A stretch of 64,000 bases of DNA from Tigriopus japonicus (lineage: Eukaryota; Arthropoda; Copepoda; Harpacticoida; Harpacticidae): positions 5,807,901 through 5,871,900 of the forward strand of contig CM021317.1 of the NCBI GenBank assembly GCA_010645155.1. Reading direction: 5' to 3'. The position numbers and the translations under genes were made by a program. The number at the start of each line of letters is the position of its first letter. The first letter of the stretch is position 1. Shown in pieces: positions 22,498 to 38,149 of the stretch. The notes under the pieces were generated by a model, which ran no database searches, was not told the origin of the DNA, and saw only the letters and a program-made list of their open reading frames with translations.

Positions 22498-23989
22498 GGC
22501 CCCAGCTGACCTTTGGCTGTGATGTTTTCCAAGTGGTTGTGCCCAAACTTGATCCCAATTTTGATTGTAAATGTGTTCCAATATCATCATTTTTGGTTCC
22601 ATCATAAAAATAAACGCTTCCCAAACTCCAAAAACAGACTTGCAAAGCAAGAAAATCACACACCCAGCTAGGGTATTGTAATATGTAAGCTTAGTTTCCC
22701 TTTCTCCAATTTATGTTGCCTTAACATGGACTAAAATGTCTTTAGAATGCGTAGGTCTGTCAAAACTGGTGCTCCATATTACAGTCCAGAAGGGCACATT
22801 TTATTTGACTTAATTATAAGGAACACGCTATCGGTGTCACTGTCGACACCACGACATTGATGGGCAACTTCAACACAGGTGTCGGTGTCGGGGGCGAGGG
22901 CAAAACTGCCGCTGTCACCTATCCCTAGGTTGAAGTCAGGGTCACTTGTTGTTTGTTTGGGCACAACTTAAGTAATAGTCTTCGGAAATATTAAGTATTC
23001 ACATGCAACCTTTGCTTTTCAACAGCTGTAACTCATCCAACAAAAATTTCCGTATATCCGCCCTGTGGTGTTAACTTGTTCTCTTCAAAATGTGAGACTA
23101 TGTCTTATCCAAAATAGGTGTAAGTAAAACTTTCGGGACATACTGTACGTTTCCGGACCCTACGTCATTGCCACCAGGGCTACCAGATAGCTGTCAATTA
23201 CATTTTACAATGTAATTGGTAAAATCTTCCATATTTGTCTAAAATTACAAAAAAATGGGAATATTTTTCAAGAAATGTGGAACATTGCTTGTTCTGCAGA
23301 AAATTTTCTGAAAATAGGTTAATTCATCAGTCAAAATTTCAAAATCAAAGTTAGGAAACAAGCTGACATTACATATTACAGTTGAAATTATTAGTTTATC
23401 TTCGGGGCTACCATATACTTTCAAATTATATTTTACTATGTAATAGCAAATTTACAAAAGTGGGAAAATAAAAATAAAAACTTGGAAAAGAGCTTTTCTC
23501 TTCAGAATGATCTAGAAAATGATGCCACAATTAAAGTAAGAAAAGATGCAGCAAGGGTTTATTGCAGTTGTAACAATGTGTGTTAAGTTTTTCAGCCATT
23601 CCAAACTATGAAGAAAAACTAACAGATGAGAAAAATATTTTCAAAAAATTGTATTTTGGACAGGGGCGCTATGCAAAGGAAACTTGCTTCTTGTTATTGC
23701 AAAATATTGTAGAGTGTAAGGGGAAATGGTAAACCAAAAAAAGCAAGCAAACCTAAGTGTGAGAGATTGAAAACATGATTTTTTCCCCTTAGTACTTCAA
23801 AATAAAACCTGCCGTGCAACCTCACCATTTGTTGGCTGTTGCAGGGTTAACATATTAATTTTGCTTATGGTGCTCTTTCTTGTTTTTAGATGAACAGCTC
23901 ACCTTGAGAACAAGCACTGTGTTGCAAGTTAAAGTGAGCTTCAAGCACAGGTATAAATAGATACAAAACACTCGTTTTGTTGTCCACAA

Positions 23990-24290
23990 GTTCTGAGGAA
24001 TATTGATGTTTTGTTCAGGGTTGGTTCAGGAGAAACCCGGTCCTGCCTTCTGTCTAAAATTGTGCTTCTGAATATGATGCCCTCTACTCTTAGCAGGAAA
24101 AAGACAAGAGGTGATCCAATAGAGCCATTTAAGGCAGGAATTGAAAAAAGCATATGATTTTAAGTATCAACCAATCAACAAATTTTCTTCAGCACCCAGA
24201 GAAAATTCGCTAGGATTTGGAATGTACTTCCAGAGTGTGTCAGACAAGAAAAACCGTGAAGCACGCCAAAGATTTGATCAAACTTAACAT
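23990..24290 (+). pseudogene. Decayed LINE ORF2 C-terminal tail
   Basis: Translation with frame changes gives SRKKTRGDPIEPFKAG and then KFARIWNVLPECV. This is the order found at the C-terminal end of CR1/Jockey-like LINE reverse transcriptase proteins (an R-R-G-D-x-I motif, then F-x-x-R-x-x-x-x-W-N-x-L-P). Stops and frameshifts are present. No reverse transcriptase core is left here. Confidence 0.55.
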
Positions 24291-25074
24291 TTTGACGATA
24301 GAAGTTCAGTGCAAAATTCTAAGGACACTCAGTCAAAATACCAAACACTTTACCTTGATGCATCAAATCTGCTTATCAAATATCTTAATCAAATTCTCAT
24401 ACTTCAAGAAGATGACTTAGCCCTTTACGGGTAGAAAAATAAAGTAAATCGAACCCTTTCTTCAAGGACTGGATAGAACAAAGCCTGAAAGTGTTTCCAA
24501 TTTGTCTAGGACCAAAAACAAGTTTGATCGCAGTGGCAAGTCTGGATGAAAGAGAGATCGTTGACTGTACAGAACTTTTTTAATTGAAAGCACTGCCCAC
24601 GTTGACCCCTGAATTATCCTTCAAAATGATAGGCAGAGTTGCAAGGTTGGTAGAGTCAAGAACATGGTAGAGTATATCGTCTCTGTTTTTACTCTGTGGC
24701 TTCAAATGACAATTAGGGACATCTAGTGGTAAAACTGACAAAGGGCTTTAATCTTCTTTTTGGACTTTGTTCATGAACACTTAGCTCGACTTAGTGATTC
24801 GTAAACAACACGGCTTCGCAGTCATATTCAAATTGAAATTAGACCAGAAAGCAGAAATTAGAAGCAAATATTTGGGAACAAGTGGAAAGAACTAGTCATG
24901 AAAGTCTCTAGTCATGAAATGAGCTTTGCGCTTGTTTTGTCTCCATCTATGTAGTGGCAGGTTTTTAAGATTACATAAATAATGTCCTGTAATAAAAGTG
25001 TGGGGTTCGATCAAACCTGGCATTGAAGCTTTGCGTCCATTTTACGACATTTTGTAGAATAAAAAAAAAAGAGT

Positions 25075-25439
25075 TAACACTTTACACTTGGTGAAATATT
25101 TGAGTGTCTGAGGGATATTTATGCGCCGACACAAAGTCAAATCCGTTTGAAGCGGCATGATGAGAATTTCAAGAAGACATCTTCCTCGCTTGGACGCTAA
25201 AAAGTAGCTTTTTATGCTTTGTAGCTTAAATCGAAGAGTCGTGGCCACTTCGCTCTCGTTTGAATATTTTCCTCCGTCCTTGTTGATGTGTGGCCACACA
25301 TAATCTACTTTCCTTGGCGAGGAGAGCATTCTTTTCAATTTCCTATTAGTTCAAATTCGTGACAGCTCTCGAAGGCACGTATGGAGGAAGATAATTTGAA
25401 TGAAATCAGACAAAAATCCTTGTGATTCTAAAGTGAACT
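25075..25439 (+). promoter_or_regulatory. Upstream region shared with ABCC copy 1
   Basis: Aligns in blocks with 7490-7947, as described there. The conserved blocks lie within about 260 bp of the start codon (for example TAATCTACTTTCC and GGCGAGGAGAGC), so they may include regulatory sites kept since the duplication. The exact promoter cannot be placed from sequence alone. Confidence 0.5.
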
Positions 25440-27089
25440 ATGGATGCAGAAGAGGCGTTCCAACAAGCTCCGAATCCCCGAGAAAATGCCAACATCGTTT
25501 CGATTGCGTTTTTCTGGTATGTTTTTTCACGCTTTTTTGACCAAATATATTGTCTTACAAATCCAAAAACGCATTTCCTCACTTTTTATTTTGATTGGCT
25601 TATTAGGTGTGTAAATGATGGGTTTATTTTTATCTAGGTGGCTGAATCCATTGATGTGGTTGGGCCACAAGAAGAATCTTGAGCTACCGGACCTTTTCGG
25701 GGCTTTGAAAATCGATCAATGTGCAAACTTGAGCTCCCGAATAGAGAAGTAAGGAATCTCCAACCTAGCGTTAAAATGTTTGAGAGAATGATTCAAAATG
25801 TAATTGCTTGGTGGAAAGAAAAGGGACCCTCTGAAGTGCATGTACTGTATCTTCTGATGTTTCCAAACAATATCTGTTGTTCTTTCCCATTTAAAGGGAT
25901 CTGGAGGACCGATGAAGATTGAAGGATAAATATTTCATAAAATAATTATAAACATAATGTCATTAATTTCAGACAGTGGCAAAGAGAAACGCAAAAGCAA
26001 GGAAAATCACCCAACAAACACACACCATCCCTTTTTCAAGCTGTGTTGCGAACTTTTTGGGGTGAATATTGTGTCCTAGGAGTGTTCACGTTTGTTGAAG
26101 AATGTGTGATTGGGTGAGAGGATCAATTCAAAGTCAATATTTTTCAAATTAGCTTACCTTTTGGTGGAGCTACTTCGTTACTAAACCGTCGTGCTCGATG
26201 CTCCGATCAATCCTGGATGAGAATTTCAATCGGTGCAGAATGTCATAGATTTCTTCAAGCTAGAGCTCGATTTACGTAATAGGTGCAATTCTGGCATAAA
26301 AGTGAAGCAAAAGAGACTTTTATGTTATTTCTCGGTCTTGAGACAAAGAAAGGTGTCCCTTTGATGGAAGCAATCATACTAATCAATAGAACAGTCAAAA
26401 TATCGAATATAAAATTCATTCTTAGCGTTGCTGGGATGCTCCAAACTTGTATTCAGCAAGAACGAAGGATTGAGCTCGCAGTACTGTTGAGGTCAATGTG
26501 AGATTGACCCTACAACAAGTTTGAAGCCTAATTCCCGCACCACTACGAACCAGTATCAACAATCAAAGATCTTGATCAATCAAAGATCTCAATCTTCCCT
26601 AAACATCAAAATGTTTCACCTTTTTTATCATTGCTTTATATATATGTATATTATATATATATGCCATTAGGAGTTTGGAATTTTTTCAAAAAAAGTTTCA
26701 AAAATCTCAAAGTGCTGTTCAAAGTGCTCTCAATTCTAAAGTATTTGGGTTTGATTTAAATGGTTTTGATAGTTTTTTACTTCAATAGTTTTCAAAATAT
26801 TTTTGGCCACTCTAATGATCAATCCTCTTGAATTAATAAAGCTTTGAAAGCTAAGGAAGTCCCCAACAAACAAAAGAATATCTTTCTCTTGCTTATCGTG
26901 GACTTCTCTTGGCAATCAAATGCCGGAAATTTAAATGAAAACAAGAGACTCAGTTGACATTCTTGCTCATTTCAAAAGGACACTTTTCATGTTTGCTTCA
27001 AGATTGAGAAAGGAATGCAAGTAAGAAGTCATTTTCCTTCTCTTTTAGGGCATAATCACACCTGATGTCAAGCTGACCTAAAATAACCA

Positions 27090-27660
27090 CGTTGCGTATT
27101 TGAGCTCAAGAAGTTATTTTTAAACTAAAAAAAACTTTTGAAACCACTTTTGAGGTGTTAATGCAATACTGCATTTGAACTTGAATTCTGTTCAAATTCT
27201 GGTTATGGGCAAAAATACGTTATAAGGTCACTTAAAACATGCTTAAAGATAATTGTTTGAACATTTTCTTCAACTCAATTCTCAAGTAATCTTATGGGTG
27301 TGACTACCTAAAATATTGTCGAAATATACGTAGCAGTTTCAGTTTGTCTGAATTGATTGACCATCTGGTTTGGTCCTTCGAGAATGCGGTTCACAAAGGT
27401 CGTTGAAAATAGGTCCGCGAAATAGATTTCCATGATATTTGAGAACAACACTGCTCTTAGTACATCAAAGACTTTAGTCTGAGTTTTTTTTAAATATTTT
27501 TTTTAAAGTGTGTTTTAAGTAACATAATTGTGTTTTTGCCCGTGACTCATTTAACCGAATTCAAATAAATTTTGTACACTGCATTTACATCTCAAAAGTG
27601 GTGTCAAAAGTTTTTGGAATTTAAAAATGACTTCTTGAGCTCAAATACACACCACGCAAC
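27090..27660. repeat. Foldback element in ABCC copy 2 intron 3
   Basis: The arms at about 27093-27220 and 27527-27658 are inverted, diverged copies sharing TATTTGAGCTCAAGAAGT and the ACTTTTGA-rich text that follows. The interior is about 300 bp of AT-rich DNA with no coding content. Ends and target duplication could not be fixed. Confidence 0.6.
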
Positions 27661-28118
27661 ATTGGATAAGTTGGCATTGGCCAGATTTGCTTCCTCGTTT
27701 TTCAAAGGCTAATTCTAAATGTGGCTGATTTCTATAATCTCATTAAGTTAAATTACTTCATTTAAGCCATGGTAATAAGACTATGAGTATGACTTGGACA
27801 TGTAGTTGCTTAACTTTTTGATTTCATTTACCTCACACATTCAACCTCAATAGTATATTCTCGTATGTGGGGAACTGTTCAGACCAATTTTCAATGTAAA
27901 GTTTCTTGTCTCTTATGCGTTAGTAGGTTTCAATGCTGCACTTGTCAATTCCTCGTCACCCAAGCGTTTGAGACGTAGAAATATGATGCATACATAGATG
28001 ATCATATATGATGTCAAAGTTTTAGCTGTATTTTTTTCAATATAACGAATTCAAGTGCGTATACACACTGGTGAAAGAATCAATTTCGTTGGGTACTTTC
28101 ATTCAGTGCTATGGAAAA

Positions 28119-28433
28119 TAGTGATGGACCGAAAGGGCTCATAACCGAAACCGAAAGTTTCGGCCGAAAGAGAGCTTAACCGAAACCAAAACCGAAACCG
28201 AAAGCAGCTGATTACCAATTGTTCAAATGCAAAATCTGCCTTAAAAATTAGAATGCTCATGTGTTCGATGTTGGGTAGTCGCAAATTTTGAAAAATCGGA
28301 AAACTTAAATTTCAGAGGTTTTTGGACCAATTTTTTTTTGATTTTGTTGTCAAACTCCATTTTACATAGTGCTTTTCTGCTTTCGGTTTCGGTAGGCACA
28401 ACCGAAACCGAAAGCGCTTTCGGTCCATCACTA
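28119..28433. mobile_element. TAGTGATGGACCGAAAG MITE (315 bp) in ABCC copy 2 intron 3
   Basis: The ends TAGTGATGGACCGAAAG and CTTTCGGTCCATCACTA are perfect inverted copies. Flanks ATGGAAAA (28111-28118) and ATGAAAAA (28434-28441) match at seven of eight positions, the 8-bp duplication expected of hAT elements. It is a close sister of 15349-15675. It ends only 75 bp before exon 4 of ABCC copy 2. Confidence 0.85.
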
Positions 28434-31400
28434 ATGAAAAACTTACTGACTAAACATCTTTTCACAATCTAAACAGATGGGAGACCATACGTACAAATCG
28501 CATTTCAGAATTGCTCAACCAGTATTCTTAAGTTGGTTTGTGGCTTATTTCACCCCTGGTCAGACTGCGATCTCAAGGACAGAGGCCTATATTTATGGAT
28601 TTGCTCTTGTTTTCACGTCAGCCTTGTACGCCTTCACACATCCTCCTTATTTCTTTGGAATGATGAAAGTTGGTATGAGGTTACGAATCGGTTTATCAGC
28701 CCTGGTTTACCGAAAGGTTTGTCTACGTATACTTATTCGCACTCGAGTTTTTGTGTTGAACCGAAAGCGTTTTTGGTCAAAATTTGGGGCTTGGTCTACC
28801 AAAATTGAAAGCAAGCCGGTACCAAAAATTCTGTGGAGTTTGAGGGAAAATTCGGTCTTTGTTTTCGGTCCAAAATCTTCTGCAGCAGCTTTTTCCATCC
28901 GAATTATGGGAAAATGGGATTAACTTTCTTGTATTAATATATCATATTGGCAAAGAGCCTTGTCAGTCCAACATTGTCCGAACCTAACCAAGGTTAACAT
29001 TAAAAATGACTCGAAAATCCCATTTCAGGCCTTGAAATTGAGCTCAGCAGCTATAGGTCAAAGTTCTGCAGGTCAAATGGTCAATCTTCTGGCCAACGAT
29101 GTCAACCGATTCGATGAGGCTTGCTTGTTCATCCATTACCTTTGGGTTGGTCCTCTGCAATTTCTGATAGTGGTCTGCTTGACATGGAACGAAATGGGCG
29201 TGTCAACACTAGCTGGAGCTGGTATTATACTGATATCTGTACCATTACAAAGTGAGTGCCCAAAGCCCATCGCAACGCCAAATTTTGGCCTGAGATAAAC
29301 TGGATCACGATGTTCTTAGGTTGGATCGGACGAATGTTTTCCAAATTGAGGTTGGAAACTGCCGAGAAAACTGATACACGAATTCGGATCATGAGTGAAA
29401 TTATCAATGGGATCAAAGTGATCAAGATGTACGCTTGGGAGTTTTCATTCATGAAACTCATTGAATCCGCGAGAGAGTGAGTGAAAAAAGAAAACACATA
29501 TTTAGATTGGCACTGTGGAGAGTGAGGGAACCGGCTTATTTTAGATCTGAAATGGATGTGATTCGGCGAACAGCCTACCTTCGTGGGTTTAATTTGAGCT
29601 TCTTTTTCGTTGCTTCCAAAGTGATTTTGTTGGCCATCCTCATTCCATACGTTTTGACTGGTCAAATCATTAATGCTGAAAAGGTGTTTCTCACCTTATC
29701 CTTGTACAATACTGTTCGACTTTCGATGACCCTGTTCGTTCCTTATGCCATTTCGACGGGTTCAGAAGCGTTAGTGTCCATTGATAGGATTCAGGTATAG
29801 TAAGGGGAATCAAATAATTTAATGACATACAGATTGTGAATTAATATTTTTGGGTATTCAGAAATTTTTGATGATGGAGGAACGAGAAACCACTTGTATG
29901 GCATGTGTCCACGAAGAGCTCTCGTCGAAGGAGGCGACAATTTCTTTGGATATTTGTGAATTGACTGCCTCTTGGACAGAAACAACTTCGGATCCTACTC
30001 TAAATGACGTTTCATTTTCGGCCATAGCCGGGGAGATCGTGGCCATTGTTGGAGCCGTTGGATGTGGGAAGGTAAAATATTGCCTACAAAAACATCAAAT
30101 ACCAGGTGTAACGAAATACCTTGAAAAATCTGAAGTTTAACTTCACCAAGATGTATTTCAGGAGCAAGAAAGTTAGGTATTTTGTGTAATACCTATGTAG
30201 ACATACTATCATAAATGCAAACTAAGCAGTCATTCCATGGGCAGACAATTGCCTCCAAACCTATTCTTAAAAGTCTGAAACTTCTTCTTGATGTAGTCTA
30301 TGTTCATGGCCATTTAGTCTTCCTGAACAGAAGTCTTTAGGGCCCCTAGGTTCGACTATCGATTTCTATAGCCTTTGACTTCAGATGAAGCCGAAAAGCA
30401 TGGTTCAGTAAGCTAATATCTGGGCTCTACCTGCCTGGTCTTAATGTTGTAAATAGGGATTAGGGACACACCCAACTGCAAAAAAGTATGTAGGCACAAC
30501 CCTGCATGGACCATGGAGTTCATCCTCATTGTTAGGCCATTTTCAATTTTTGAATTCGTAATTTTTACGAAAAACTAGTTTAGACGTTCAAAAACTCCCA
30601 AAACACGATACAAAAATGTTCTAATTTTCTTCGTCCCACCTGGTGGAAAATTACCGTACTGTACTAAGGTCCTCTGAAAGGATAAAATACTTACACTTCA
30701 ACTATTTAGACATCCATGTTACAAGCTGTCCTTGGAGAAATTCCCACTAAGAAAGGCAATATCAACATTCGAGGTCGAGTAAGCTATGCTGCCCAGGAAC
30801 CTTGGGTGTTTTCTGGTTCTGTTCGACACAACATCCTATTTGGCGAGAACTATGACGAAAAACGCTACATGAAGACTCTCGAAGTGTGTGCTCTAGAACA
30901 TGATCTAGAACAATGGGAATTTGGAGACAAGACTTTGGTGGGAGAACGTGGGGTAGCCTTGTCTGGAGGACAAAAGGCCAGAGTGAGCTTGGCTAGAGCC
31001 ATCTACCGTGATGCTGATATCTATCTCCTGGATGACCCATTATCGGCTGTGGATGCCCACGTGGGCAAATACTTGTTTGAGAATTGCATTCAGTCGCATT
31101 TGAAATCAAAACTAGTGATATTGGTTACCCATCAGATTCAGTTTCTGAAAGATGCCGACATGATCTTAGTATTGAAGAAAGGCTCGATCCAAGGGCGAGG
31201 AACTTATGCTGAACTGGAATCATTGGGCACTGATTTCACGGAGTTTATCTCGGAATCCAAGGAAGATCGATCAGAGGAAGAGGAACATGCCTCAACGTTG
31301 ATTGATGGTGAAGTTGTAGACCAAAAGGAATCCAGGTATTTATGACAAACGGGTAACTATAACTCAAATGTATTCATTCAAATGGCTTGAGAATACCAAA

Positions 31401-31644
31401 GGATAGTAAAGTGTGTATATTGCCATATGCAAAGACTATATTAGAGCATGGTTATCTATACTATACTTTGATACACTCGAGCATTTTGAGTTAATGCATA
31501 AAACATCCCACATATTATTAAAGGCCAAAAATTTGGAACAAAAATTGCTCTTGTCATTAGGAGCATTTCAATTACATCGAATCGTCAGCAGACACAACGA
31601 CGTTACTCCTTGGGAGGTGACTCAATTACATCAATGAGATCAGG

Positions 31645-32084
31645 CAAGAAGCACTGGAATCATGGAGTGGGAGGCTAGCAATGAGAATAATGATTTCCAG
31701 TCAGAACAATTCAATTACGTTCCTCTGCAAATGAGACCTTGCCTATGTTGACATGAATACGTAATTCAATTTTCAGCTCAATCGAACGTCGGAGACAAAA
31801 GTTTTGCTCAAAGTTCAGTGCAAATCCTACCGAGAATGAATGAACTTTTGTGGTAATCGTTTTGCCACATAAGGGCGAGTTCATTTATTCTATGCTCTCT
31901 TCAGTACATAGGTTTGAGAAGGCACAACTTTTCACTCCGGCATTCGATTGAGCTGAAATTTGAAATACGTGTTCTTCTCAATGCAAGCCAGGTCTCATTT
32001 GCAGAAGAACGCAAATGGTTCGTTTCTGCTGGAAATCATAATTCTCATTGCTAGCCTCCCACTCCATGATTTCCGTGCTTCTTG
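31645..32084. mobile_element. CAAGAAGCAC MITE (440 bp) inside ABCC copy 2 exon 10
   Basis: Starts CAAGAAGCACTGG and ends CCGTGCTTCTTG, with long inverted arms sharing GGCTAGCAATGAGAAT and its complement. It is flanked by GATCAGG at 31638-31644 and 32085-32091; the next base is C on both sides, so the duplication may be eight bases. It is a sister of the copy at 12916-13365. The insertion splits a coding exon between the codons Ser-Gly and Gln-Gly of the linker after NBD1. Confidence 0.93.
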
Positions 32085-33324
32085 GATCAGGCCAAGGTGT
32101 AAGCATTCTAGAATATGACAACGGGATAACTGAAGAAAATAACACAGAAGAAAAAAAGGAACCAAAAGTAGAAGTCGAATCGGTCAAGTTTGGTGCCGTG
32201 TCTTTCTCCACATATTGGTCATATTTTCGTGCTGGAGCTGGTGTTTTAGTGTTGATATACGTAGTCTGTCTCAATATTGGCGTTCATGTCATTTTCACGG
32301 GAGCAGACGTTTGGCTGGGAATATGGTGAGATGAAAATTTTGCATTTGATTTGTTCAATCCATTTTCGTACCCATTTTTCAAATAGGAGCAATCAAGAAG
32401 TGCAATATATGCAACATTCCGCCATGTCAGCGGATAACTCGACAAGTGCAACAATTAAATTAACTTTGGAAGAGATCAGCCAATCCAGTACAAACAATCT
32501 TTACATTTTTGGGGCCATGACTCTGTCGTTGGTGGTGGCTTCGTTGATCCGAACCATTCAGTTTCTTCTTGTGTGTAAGAATGCCTCTACTCAACTTCAT
32601 CATTCCATGTTCAAGCGAATCATCCGAGCACCGTCCCGATTTTTTGACATCAATCCAGTTGGCAGAGTTCTTAATCGGTTTTCAAAGGACCTGGGATCTA
32701 TAGATGAGGTTTTGCCTCTAGTTTTCTTAGACGTGATTACGGTGGGTTCAAAATTTCAAAACATGGGATGGAACTTAAGAAGTAAACGATTTCAATTCAT
32801 TTTCATTTTTTCTAGATCTTCTTGACCATGGCTGGAATAGTATCCATCATCGTTTGGTATCAACCAATCGTGTTTTTTCCAACTTGCATCATGGCGGTCC
32901 TTTTCCTCTTTCTCCGCAAATTCTACATTTCTACTTCCCGAGCCATTAAAAGAGCTGAAGGTGTTGCCAAATCACCCATTTTCTCTCATCTTTCGACTAC
33001 ATTAGACGGCTTAAGATCGATTCGCGCATATCGCGCTGAGCACATTTTGGTGAAAGAATTTGATCACATCCAGGTTTGAGATGACACATCGAATTCTAAA
33101 AACGTGAATTATCATTGATGAAACTCTGTCTAGGATGTTCATACCTCAGCGTGGTACGCATTTTTGGCAACAAATCGGTGGTTTGGTCTATGGTTAGATT
33201 GGTTGGTGGTGGTATACTTGGCATGTTGTGTTTGCAGCTTCCTCTTCATAAATGGATGTAATATGTTTAAGTTGACACGAGTCACTTCAAATGTGCTTTT
33301 ACAGATTATTTTGGTTACTTTTAG

Positions 33325-36254
<2,930 letters not shown>

Positions 36255-36347
36255 GGTAGGTTAAAATGGATCATGTCTCCGAGCAAAGTAAAATCTCAAA
36301 AGGTCATCTGTTGTTTGTGCAGTGAACCGAAAAAATAGGGTATCTAG

Positions 36348-36645
36348 TAGTGATGTGACTTGGGCGCTTGGGCAAGCTTTTTTTTCGTGACATCGTACAC
36401 CGGGGTCGCCAATTTACCTTCAGTGAAATGGTATTCCCTCTGCCTACCTATCTTCAAAAACCGGTTTTTCATTAAAAAGCACTGAAACGCGCCCCTGACT
36501 TTCGTAACTTTGGATCAGGGTTGCAAATTAACCTCAAATTTGTGTTTGCTTAAGTTAGTTAGCAAAGCATAAAACCTCCATTAGGTGACCCTATCTTGCA
36601 ACCTCCCGTGAAAAAACTTGCCCAAGCCCAGATTTCACATCACTA
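36348..36645. mobile_element. hAT-like MITE (298 bp) with perfect 8-bp target duplication
   Basis: The ends are TAGTGATGTGACTTGGGC and GCCCAGATTTCACATCACTA, imperfect inverted copies, with TTGGGCAAG and CTTGCCCAA further in. The flanks are GTATCTAG at 36340-36347 and 36646-36653, a perfect 8-bp duplication. This is diagnostic of the hAT type among DNA elements with such ends. The interior has no transposase. Confidence 0.9.
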
Positions 36646-36851
36646 GTATCTAGGCATAACTTGATTCATAGTGACGTTTAAAGTAACAAAGAAATCGGTT
36701 GTTCCGCTTCATCTCGCTTTCTAAACATGAAGAATGATTACGGAATGAAGCACCTAGTATTGATTTTCATCCTGTTTTCTGTATTCTAAAACTGATCATC
36801 GATACCACAAACGACAAATGTTCAGTACTTGACTGAAGGTGTCTTTTTAAG

Positions 36852-37294
36852 GACTGATTTGCTCATTCAGAAGATAATTCGAACTCTTTTTGCCGATTGC
36901 ACTATTCTCACAATCGCACATCGATTGCATACGGTTATGGACTCCGATAGAATATTGGTCATGTTTGACGGAAAAGTTGCGGTACGAAGAAGAGTAGCTC
37001 ATTTGTCACATTTCGTGTCCTTATTAGATTCTGCCACTTTTGTTTCAGGAATTCAATACTCCATATGAGTTACTTCAAGATCCACATAGCGTGCTATCCG
37101 AACTCGTGGCCAATATGAACATGGCATCCCAAATAAAGCTGAGGAGAATTGCCCGTGAAGCCTTTTTGAGACATAAAAATGATGGTCTAGTTAAGCCCAA
37201 TGGCATCGATTATTTAAAGAGTGACTCTTTCGCAAGCGATTGCAAGGTTCAATTGGCCGAGGAAGACGAAATAATCGTCGTCACTAAGCACTGA
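36852..37294 (+). pseudogene. Stranded ABCC exons 17 and 18 (third, diverged copy)
   Basis: 36852-36981 (130 bp) and 37049-37294 (246 bp) have exactly the lengths, phases and splice sites of exons 17 and 18 in both transporter genes. They read in frame to TGA. The protein is similar but clearly diverged (for example [13 protein letters not shown] against [13 protein letters not shown]). No exon 14-16 partner precedes them. They are probably the original 3' end of copy 2, displaced by the transplanted block. A poly(A) signal AATAAA at 37323-37328 follows the stop closely. They could serve as an alternative ending. Confidence 0.85.
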
Positions 37295-38149
37295 TGAGAG
37301 TTGTCAGAAAGCTCAAAAGTACAATAAAAAGTGTAAGCAGATTCAAAATATCAAAAGTGCTAACACAAAGAGAAGTTAAAATGCCGGCATTTCTTAATCC
37401 ATTTTCTCTCCTTTTCAAAAAAATACTATGACTTATTTTGGAGAGGGGTGATATTTTGTCCCCGCTTTCATTGAATATTCTCTTTGAGTATCCTGATTTT
37501 TAACTGAGTTATTAAATATAGCTGGAGTGAGCATGTAAAATGAGGAGAAAAACATCTTTTTTTTAATTTTGGCACTTTAATCGACATTGTCCGAACCTAG
37601 TCGTCCTTGCTTATTAACATTCTTGTTTAATATTTGTATCTGTTTTCAAAAGTAATAGACAATTCAACTTAAAATGAGCCTGCAGCTAAAAAATGGGTCC
37701 AAAATAACTGCAACCTAAAATGTGACCAAATATTTTGACATTTTGTACTTAAAGATATATCTTTCAATTTTAAAATACCTTTTTTGAAACATTATTCAAT
37801 TTTACTGCTTCCACTACATACATATAACTCAAGGGCCAAAAATATGTTTAAAATATGAAAAAACCAGCTTCTTCGATACTCAATGCACAAGTGTTTTGTG
37901 CTTCACTCTCTAGTCACTTTGACAAGAAGGGATCACTTCATTGTGTTCATTTATCAATGTGCCTTGCTATTTTGCTCAACTATCTACGATCTGATAGTTT
38001 ATTTTCAAATCCTTTAATTCAATGTCTTAAAATCTAATATTGATGGTGCAACAGAAAAATGGGATTAGTTGAAGGGGATATACCTTAACAATCATTGCAT
38101 CATCTCGAAAAAAGACTCTTAGAAGGTAAGATATCTACAAGAATTGGCC
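37295..38149. other. AT-rich spacer after the ABCC cluster
   Basis: Apart from the poly(A) signal near 37323, I see no gene in this stretch. The open frame near 37855-38037 has no recognisable family and may belong to the start of the LINE remnant that follows. Confidence 0.5.

Larger units (their letters stand above)
19841..25074. other. Spacer between the two ABCC genes
   Basis: The first 1,236 bp (to 21076) belong to the block duplicated at 33325-36254. Then follow a palindromic element (20961-21222), a long inverted-repeat element (21415-22497) and a decayed LINE tail (about 23990-24290), listed separately. The rest, about 22500-23980 and 24300-25070, is AT-rich and I see no gene in it. 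Possible poly(A) signals AATAAA lie near 20522-20532, but none is close behind the copy 1 stop codon. Confidence 0.6.

Noticed and set aside
22779..22964. GC-richer reverse frame rich in Asp and Thr
   Set aside because: It is short, isolated and without splice partners; composition alone keeps it open.
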